64,000 nucleotides of DNA. It comes from Hygrocybe punicea (taxonomy: Eukaryota; Basidiomycota; Agaricomycetes; Agaricales; Hygrophoraceae). Under the pieces are notes generated by a model that was not told where the DNA came from, searched no databases, and saw only the letters and a list, made by a program, of their open reading frames with translations. Below are positions 57,801 to 64,000 of this stretch, in pieces. Location of the stretch: NCBI GenBank assembly GCA_963556145.1, contig OY744462.1, positions 2,480,001 through 2,544,000 on the forward strand. Direction: 5' to 3'. Position 1 is the first letter of the stretch. Every line of letters starts with the position of its first letter. A program made the translations under genes and the position numbers.

Positions 57801-58932
57801 ATATCCGTTTTGCAAAGTTGATGATTCGAAAATATGTCTGAGATTAGGATGCCCTGAAGAAGTATTACCAGCTCTCCCAGAACAATCTCCCGAAAAGGAT
57901 TTTCTTTTTCCGGGATGGAGTGAGTGAGGGCGAGTTGGAGCAGGTAGAGGAGCAGGAAATTGAGGAAATCAACGGTGCGTCAGCTGTATGTTGCCTCGTC
58001 TGTGTAATTGATACTAATATATATGACCGTAGGGGCTATCGACGTGGCTTGGAAACAGTCTGGGACGACGAAGGGCAAACCCCTTGTCACGTTTATCATC
58101 GTTGGCAAAAGGTGGGCTTTTTTTTCCTCCTGGGGGGGAATTGTCTTTTGGTCGGATTTGGTTCAATTGCTGACATTTTTGCACAGACATCACGTACGAT
58201 TCTTCCCTGGTCCACGGTATTCGTTTGTTGCGGTTTTGCGCCTTTCTAGCTTGCTGACGAAGGATGATGATGTATGCAGTGATGGGGACAGGAAGAGTGG
58301 GAATTGCCCCGCAGGGTTCGTTGCGGACCGAGGTATTTCGAGTGCGTTCGCGAAGGACTTTTACCTTCAGTCGCATGGAGGACTGCTCGGCAGTAAGTGG
58401 AGTCTCGATGGAATAGTGTTATTATATTTTATTGTTAATGGATTATAGCGAGTCGGCCCAGCCACTATATCGTGCTGAAGGACGACAACTTTAGGAATAT
58501 GGACGAGTGAGTGAATTGTGTGTATTGTCTCGCGGTTACTGATTATTCAATATTAAATTAGCATACAAGAACTGGCGTTTGAACTTTGCCATGTGTATGC
58601 CAAGGCGACGCGTTCTGTCTCGATTCCTGCACCTGTGTATTGTGAGTCAATAGTTCCGAGGTTTGCATTGAACGTTGAACGACTTGAATGACTTGTGTGT
58701 TATAATTATAGATGCTGATGTACGTTGTCGCTTTGCGCCTGTTTTTTTGCGCCTGGACACTGATCATGTACAGCTTGTTTGTTCTCGGGCCAATTTCTAT
58801 TTCAACACGGATCTCAGGTTCGCGGATGATTCCACGGTTGCCAGCGGGGGCATGTCGTTCGATCTACCCAAGTGGCAGGCTGGCTATGCGATCATTCACG
58901 ATAATTTGAAGAGGAAGATGTACTTTTTATAA
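54885..58932 (+). CDS. Argonaute (QDE2/Ago clade), catalytic residues present
   Basis: RNA-guided silencing protein. The ATG at 54885 opens MSQNDRAGTRGHPLRVTTNS. The N domain has EIIDRLQTQVAPLNFTPKALYDG. The L1/PAZ region has GRMLINIDTAMAAVY and GGKYSFVKDGNYTTIEEHF, with a VFPGEVCMILPGQLFRKKIP-like helix (here VIFPGEVCMILPGQ). The MID domain has LIIVILPQSAADLRLQVKHWGD and GVATQC. The PIWI domain has NSRLGGTNF, GADVSHPGAG (first Asp), ITELKEMM (probable Glu finger), FFRDGVSEGE (second Asp), SRPSHYIVLKDDN and SIPAPVYYADV (fourth residue Asp). The set is therefore D-E-D-D, as in slicing fungal Argonautes. The gene has well over ten short introns and ends YFL at 58932. The frames of all segments agree with splicing, so it appears intact. 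Confidence 0.95.
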
Positions 58933-59397
58933 CTGGAGTACTCGCTAGTCGGAGAAACGACAAGTCAAATTTTTTATGTATGTGTTCTTGTATTTATATT
59001 GTATTGTATGCTATCGAGTAGTGTACATTTATGTATGTATCAACGAATGTATGTGCAAATCCGAAGTGATGATGGGCTATGTTAATAAGTTATGTATAAT
59101 GAAATGCTTCAGGGACGACTATAACCCAGGTGATGCGAGTGATGCGTATGACTACCATGCAACGTTGTCACTTTCGCTTACGCTTCGCAGCAGTTTTCAC
59201 TGATGAAATGGGTCCGAGGCTGTGCGTGTGTATAAAATATGCATGTGTATGCGGGCTGCGGCAGCTGAGGATGACAGATGGGTGAATCATACTGCGTATA
59301 ATGCGGAATGACAAGGAGGGATTTACCAGCTGATATGCGACAAAAGCTTATATAAGGGGAAACCCCAAGAAGGGGCTGAGACGAGACGAGAGCGGGG
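58933..59397. other. intergenic, T-rich
   Basis: TATGTATGT-type low-complexity sequence, then spacer. No gene seen. Confidence 0.45.
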
Positions 59398-60009
59398 TCA
59401 CCGGCGCAGGCGGATCTGACGGCTATCTGCGGCGAGACGACGAGTGGAGAAGGAAGAGGTCCACTGGGGGAGGCGGGATTGCGCGGTAGGGGACGGGTAT
59501 AAGAGATCGGTGCGGCGTTTTACGCGTACGTGTGAGGGAATGTCCTGCTGAGTGCCGTCAAGGTCGTCTGTGCGTTTCCGCTTGGAGGCCCTGCGTGCGG
59601 TGTATGGCGGGTGGGAGAGGTCGTCGTCGATGTCTGGGAGGAGGTCGAACTGGAGGAAGGTGGGGGAGTGGTAGGGGAGGGGGATTGGTGCGACGAGGGG
59701 TGCGTTGCAGACTACATGGAGAAAGTCGGGGGATGGGGAAGCAGTGGAGAAGGAATTTGCGGTGGAGGACGAGGAATTTGAGGGGGACGGGGGGACTGAG
59801 GGGATTGTCAGTGAGATGAGAGAGGGGAGAAGGAAGGATTGTACGTACACTCGAGTTCTGGGAGGAGGGAAATGTGCCATTGAGAGGAGGAATCGAAGTT
59901 GTGTGGAAAAAGGAGGGGAGCGGAAGAGAACATGATTGGGTTGCAATTGACAGGCGACGGACATGGCTGCCAATTTATAGAAATGTTGGTGGTGGCAGAA
60001 CCGAGACAC
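59398..60009 (-). CDS. hypothetical Ser/Pro-rich basic protein
   Basis: A minus-strand frame of 203 codons. The most likely start is the Met at about 59880 (MAHFPPPRTRVYV). A splice pair GTACGT-CAG at about 59845-59798 could remove a hydrophobic segment. The rest has poly-Ser, an acidic FDLLPDIDDDLSHPPY stretch, a bipartite basic RRASKRKRTDD motif that looks like a nuclear localisation signal, and an Arg-rich C-terminus. The opposite strand frame is Arg/Gly-rich and looks like its shadow. No family recognised. Confidence 0.4.
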   Translation of the reverse strand: MSRFCHHQHFYKLAAMSVACQLQPNHVLFRSPPFSTQLRFLLSMAHFPPPRTRVYVQSFLLPSLISLTIPSVPPSPSNSSSSTANSFSTASPSPDFLHVVCNAPLVAPIPLPYHSPTFLQFDLLPDIDDDLSHPPYTARRASKRKRTDDLDGTQQDIPSHVRVKRRTDLLYPSPTAQSRLPQWTSSFSTRRLAADSRQIRLRR

Positions 60010-60216
60010 GCTCAGGTTCCGTCTGATAGTGGTGCGCCCTGGCTACGTAATATTCTTTTATTTTTATTTCCATTTTCATTTGCATATGGACTCGGATTTA
60101 CCAGCAGTGCAGCGCTAGCCTTGAGTGGTTGTAACAACTAAAAACGATAGCAAAACGGGTCAACCGGTATTGGGAGTCCATCGTTCCCCATTTGACATTT
60201 GCTCTTCTTCCTAATA

Positions 60217-60619
60217 ATGTCACCGTCACCGTGGTCCTCTCTGAAACGGGCACTACCACAGGCGACGGCTATCTCCACTCAACTTCATCACAATCCCTAC
60301 TTTCTGCCCCGTAACTCCCGAGGTTCTCTCCCAGTCTACACCGATATTCGTAATGCCGGCGCAAGACACCTCGTCCTGATCCGAAACATAGAGGGCAATG
60401 TAAACGTGCGCCCATCCGCCCTTTGCCTCCGCTCCTGAAACTCATCAATCCAGCCACACACAGGCTCTTGCCAATGATATCTCTGAAACATTATTCCAGA
60501 AACATTCCCCCGAGGCGGCTCGGATGAAGGTCCTCGTGCTGCGGTCGAAGCATCTCGTCATAACCGGTGGCAGTTGGAAGAATAACGTGGTCGACTGGCT
60601 TTCACGCAAGGGCTTCTGA
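60217..60619 (+). CDS. IMG2: mitochondrial large-subunit ribosomal protein mL49 (IMG2)
   Basis: Two exons, 60217-60405 and 60464-60619 (GT-AG, phase 0), give 114 aa. The family pattern is clear: YFLPRNSRGSLPVYTDIRN near the N-terminus, HLVLIRNIEGNVN, ALANDISETLF in the second exon, VLRSKHLVITGG and the terminal VVDWLSRKGF. Img2/mL49 is a structural component of the mitochondrial large ribosomal subunit, needed for mitochondrial genome integrity in yeast. Confidence 0.93.
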
Positions 60620-61095
60620 CATCACTCAAAGTTGTACGTCGCCACACCACCCGTTGATGTGACAATTTCTAATCCACTCCCCCCCCTAGATGGGCACATG
60701 CAGGGCTAACTAGTTGCTTTTTGACAAAAGGCTGCATACACTTGATGAGACAAACACAGCCTGTGTGAATGGCAACCAATGCATAACTGCGCGCGCTGAA
60801 CAAGACCTCAGTGAGAGATGAGATGCCGCTTGCAATCAGTCCTTGATAGGGAGACCAAAACAACCGAAGAAAAATTTGCATGATGCACAGCACAATAATC
60901 TTTGATTATCTTTACATCTTTACAAGCCTGCCGTAGTCGTCGTAGTCGTAGATCTCTCAAGTATATTGTCGGCTCTGCAACCGGAAATGGTGGGCGAACC
61001 TGTGAAACCCAGCATGGCCGTGCCTAATCAGGCCACACCCAGCCATTCCGAGTCATGTATCCACCTGATTCACGAAACTGATCCTACCGTCAACA
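60620..61095. other. intergenic, SNZ promoter region
   Basis: No gene seen. A GTCGTCGTAGTCGTAG simple repeat lies at about 60935-60950. Confidence 0.45.
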
Positions 61096-62691
61096 ATGAC
61101 CACCCCAGCCAGCCCACTGGCCGCAACACAGCCAGCTGCCAACGGTCCTCCACCCACCCATGCTGTGGCACCATCCCGCTCTGCACAAAGAGAAGGGGGA
61201 AATAGCACGGCAACGTTCGGGGTGTGACGTGATTCCGCGATCTTCGTCCTGGTTCCTCGCTTAACTGACAAATGTTACTCCTCCCCAGGTCAAGTCCGGT
61301 CTGGCACAAATGCTCAAGGTCAGTTGCTGCTTGAACCGCCAGCCATTGCCAATTTTTATTGATTTGTTTTTTTTTTGATCCTCCTAAGGGGGGAGTGATA
61401 ATGGATGTGATAAATCCGGAACAGGTAGCGCAAGCACATATCAAGATTTATTCTTAGATAACCGCCTCAACTGATGTGACATCAAGGCACGTATCGCGGA
61501 AGAAGCGGGCGCTTGCGCAGTCATGGCCCTCGAAAGGGTTCCCGCAGACATTCGAGCGCAGGGCGGCGTCGCCAGAATGGTGCTGTCTCTGCTCTCCCCC
61601 TTCTGAACAAATCTCTTTTAAAACTTGCAAAAAAATTTCTCTCTCTCACAGAGTGACCCTCACATGATTAAGCAGATCGTCGATGCCGTAACTATTCCCG
61701 TCATGGCCAAAGTCCGCATCGGGCACTTTGTCGAAGCGCAGGTAAATTTTCTTTCTCCTGATCCCGATCCACCGGGACACCTTTTTTGAAAACAAACAAA
61801 CAAACAAACAAACAGATACTCCAAGCCATCGGTATAGACTACATTGACGAATCCGAAGTGCTCACCCCTGCAGATGAGCAGAATCACATCAACAAGCACA
61901 ATTTCAAGATTCCCTTTGTCTGCGGCGCGCGCAACCTCGGAGAGGCGCTCCGTCGCATCTCGGAAGGCGCCGCGTTTATCCGCACCAAAGGCGAGGCCGG
62001 GACAGGCAATGTCGTCGAGGCCGTCCGACACCAACGTGCGGTGATGAGCGAGATACGCCGCGCTAGCGTCATGAACGAAGAAGAGCTCTATGCGTTTTCA
62101 AAAGAGATCCAAGCGCCTTTCCATCTCCTCAAGGAGACAGCGAGATTGAAACGCCTCCCTGTCGTCAATTTCGCTGCTGGAGGAATCGCCACACCTGGTG
62201 AGCACTCCCCGCCACCCGCTGATCGTATTGAACCCATACTTGCTTTCTTTGTCATGTCTGCGTATGCATCGCACAGCTGATGCTGCGCTCATGATGCAAC
62301 TTGGCTGTGATGGAGGTGCGCAGTTGAACGTTTACATATACACAAACCGTTTTTCTCAATTTTTTTTGCAGTGTTCGTTGGTTCTGGCATTTTTCATGTC
62401 CGTACCGGTTGATCATGATTCATCATTATTTTGACCAATCTTTTCTTCCGCAGGCCGGCGATCCAGCAAAGCGCGCCCGCGCCATCGTACAAGCGGTAAA
62501 GCCTTCGAAACACTTCATCGATAACTACCCCATAACCCTCCTTATATAGGTAACGCATTACAATAACCCTAAGATTCTGGCCGAGGTAAGTATCCATGAC
62601 ATGTATTCTAGGTGCCAGTGTGGCGCTGACCATGGATATGCGATAGGTTTCAGAGAACCTTGGTCCAGCCATGGTCGGCCTAACTCTGTAA
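61096..62691 (+). CDS. SNZ1: pyridoxal 5'-phosphate synthase subunit PdxS/SNZ
   Basis: Builds PLP from ribose 5-phosphate, glyceraldehyde 3-phosphate and ammonia supplied by SNO/PdxT. The start at 61096 ([17 protein letters not shown]) has a short Pro/Ala-rich leader. Exons then read [21 protein letters not shown] (micro-exon), [41 protein letters not shown] with the catalytic Lys before [48 protein letters not shown] with the second catalytic Lys, [51 protein letters not shown] and [14 protein letters not shown]. Stop at 62689-62691. All hallmark residues are present. About 9 introns, one of which carries an (AAAC)n run. Confidence 0.96.
61789..61814. repeat. (AAAC)n microsatellite in SNZ intron
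   Basis: About six AAAC units lie directly upstream of the ACAG acceptor of the exon starting ATACTCCAAGCC. Its length could vary between strains. Confidence 0.85.
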
Positions 62692-62950
62692 GTGCTCTGT
62701 TGATCTTTGTTGGAAGGGAGAAGGCGATCTTTATTGATGGCGTGGGCCTTCAGCGACCAGAACCTCATAGGAGGGCGGCTGGCCGACCGTGGAATATGAG
62801 GGATAACAATTCAGAAGTGTTTTTGACTAAGATTTACATATTCCTGTTTTACGTAACTTCTATTTCATTTATTCCTGGGCTGACGTAATCGTTTAAACGT
62901 CATTGTTTTTGGCTCCGAGCCTCTGAAATTTGAGCGCTCACTGGAGCAGC

Positions 62951-63430
62951 ATGGCAACCAAATCGACAGACGAGGCGGACGCCATGCTGGATGCATTTAT
63001 ATCTGTTCGTCACCATCAAAATCTCACTCGTCGTAGCCTAATTTTTTTTTTTTTGTCAAAGCAAAGCCCTAAGGCGCGGTATACGTTTGACAGCGAACGC
63101 AATGCGCCGCAGTCAGAGCTCTGCCGAGAAGCCAGCGACAGCAGCAGCAGCAGCAGCAGCACCACTGCCACCGCCACCACCACCGTCGGGGACAGGGCAC
63201 GGAAGCGCGAATGCATCATCGTGAGTCCAATGCCAATGGGGCACCCTCAGACCGACATGTCCGGGGATATCTGCTGCGCGCCGGCCACATACATCAACTA
63301 TAATAATAATAATATATTTACACAGTTGAAGATGCAGGCCAAGAGGCTGTTCGAAGCGATGCAGGTGAGTTATGGATGTGTATTATGTTTGGTTTTTGGG
63401 AGGCCTCCCTTCCCTTTCTGTGATAGTTGA
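62951..63430 (+). CDS. hypothetical poly-Ser protein, fragmentary
   Basis: A possible start at 62951 (MATKSTDEADAMLDAF) is followed by a probable intron containing a 14-nt T-run. The next exon has RYTFDSERNAPQSELC, a poly-Ser run from (AGC)n, Thr/Ala repeats and a basic DRARKRECI stretch. A further short exon near 63330 reads LKMQAKRLFEAMQ. The 3' end is not resolved and may lie outside the window. No family recognised. Confidence 0.35.
   Translation: MATKSTDEADAMLDAFISVRHHQNLTRRSLIFFFLSKQSPKARYTFDSERNAPQSELCREASDSSSSSSSTTATATTTVGDRARKRECIIVSPMPMGHPQTDMSGDICCAPATYINYNNNNIFTQLKMQAKRLFEAMQVSYGCVLCLVFGRPPFPFCDS
63137..63165. repeat. (AGC)n trinucleotide repeat
   Basis: Seven or more AGC units encode Ser in the putative gene above. 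Confidence 0.8.
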
Positions 63431-64000
63431 AAGGTTTCTACTGTGCGCTTCCGATGGACCCGTCACAGACGAACATGGAATGCACGCCAATGCCAGACTG
63501 AGGGATCCGGGAGAGAGAGAGAGAGAGACGTTATAGTGCATATGCAGCTGATACGCCATTCGAGTCGGGAATGAGTATTCGTCGCGTCCCCCCCCAATGG
63601 CCCCCATCAATGATTTTGTTTGATATTTGCAATCGAAAGATGTGTTTTTTATTTGCGATTATCCATTGGTAAGTATGTTTGGGCGCTCGATCCGATGTTA
63701 TAGGGGATAATGTCGGATGTTGTTTTTGTCCTTCCTTGTTCGATGCATCCGAGTCTGCCGCGGTCCGACATGCCAACTGTTGAGATCGTTGAGATCTGAG
63801 AAGTTGTCTCTCGGGCGAATTAAGTATGGCCATGGCAGGACAAAAGTGGGTTCAACGACTGTTGATCGTGTATCTTCTGAGGGCGCCAAGTACTAGTGAC
63901 CAAGGTGGCTAGCGCAAACTCGAACGTGAAAGCACCTGAGACCAGGCAGATATTAATGTCTTCGCTGGAAAAACATCATTGATCGCTCCACCCGTTACCC
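63431..64000. other. right-edge stretch, no gene supported
   Basis: Contains a (GA)n run at about 63514-63529 and short minus-strand frames without domains. Confidence 0.4.

Noticed and set aside
59532..59819. Arg/Gly-rich plus-strand frame resembling an RGG protein
   Set aside because: Complement of the Ser/Pro-rich minus-strand frame; codon bias favours the minus strand and there is no start context or domain.
1..64000. Prokaryote-type features (operons, CRISPR arrays, ribosome binding sites, integrons) and viral insertions
   Set aside because: The intron-rich architecture and gene content are nuclear fungal; no spaced repeat array or viral gene signature was seen.

Overview
The window is nuclear DNA from a filamentous basidiomycete fungus, most likely an Agaricomycete. 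Genes are cut by many short introns (about 45-65 nt, mostly GT-AG). Gene density is moderate on both strands, and the recognisable proteins are typically fungal: HIS3, SNZ-type PLP synthase, NADH-GOGAT, MSS51, a Rar1/CHORD protein and Argonaute. Exon boundaries were worked out by eye from frame, splice sites and conserved motifs, so individual junctions may be off even where the gene identity is firm.

Region 1 (1-10.9 kb): a hypothetical protein cut by the left edge, two small hypothetical genes, then CDC45 (8 exons, minus strand) with a 371-bp foldback MITE-like element in its upstream region, and a phospholipid scramblase gene (minus). The 3' half of CDC45 (exons 5-8) is present a second time, inverted, just upstream of the scramblase. 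The two arms of 1461 bp (3595-5055 and 8363-9823) appear collinear and identical, introns included. This is the most striking structure in the window. A small secreted protein follows at 10.36-10.93 kb.

Region 2 (13-25.7 kb): mitochondrial initiation factor IF2 (plus), a CHORD-CS co-chaperone (minus), a mitochondrial ALKBH7-like dioxygenase (plus) and the TOR-complex WD40 protein LST8 (plus). Gene-poor stretches of 2-3 kb lie between them, with only short decayed-looking frames.

Region 3 (27.5-34.7 kb): one large gene, NADH-dependent glutamate synthase, 14 exons, about 2140 aa.

Region 4 (37.5-50 kb): a hypothetical basidiomycete gene; MSS51 (minus) and HIS3 (plus), divergent with only 77 bp between start codons; an M13 (neprilysin-like) metallopeptidase; an AlkB dioxygenase with CUE and GRF domains; and a hypothetical protein. 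HIS3 carries a suspicious lesion at its second donor site.

Region 5 (50-64 kb): an MFS transporter and a pepsin-like aspartic protease converge on a 100-N assembly gap and both lose their C-termini there. Then come the Rab GTPase YPT1, an Argonaute with an apparent DEDD catalytic set, a low-complexity hypothetical gene, mitochondrial ribosomal protein mL49 (IMG2), the PLP synthase SNZ/PDX1, and a poly-Ser hypothetical gene near the right edge.

No operon, CRISPR, tRNA, rRNA or viral gene was supported. The genes are mostly independent housekeeping loci. Loose themes are mitochondrial gene expression (IF2, MSS51, mL49, ALKBH7), nitrogen and amino-acid metabolism under TOR (GOGAT, HIS3, LST8, PLP synthase), and 2OG-Fe(II) dioxygenases.
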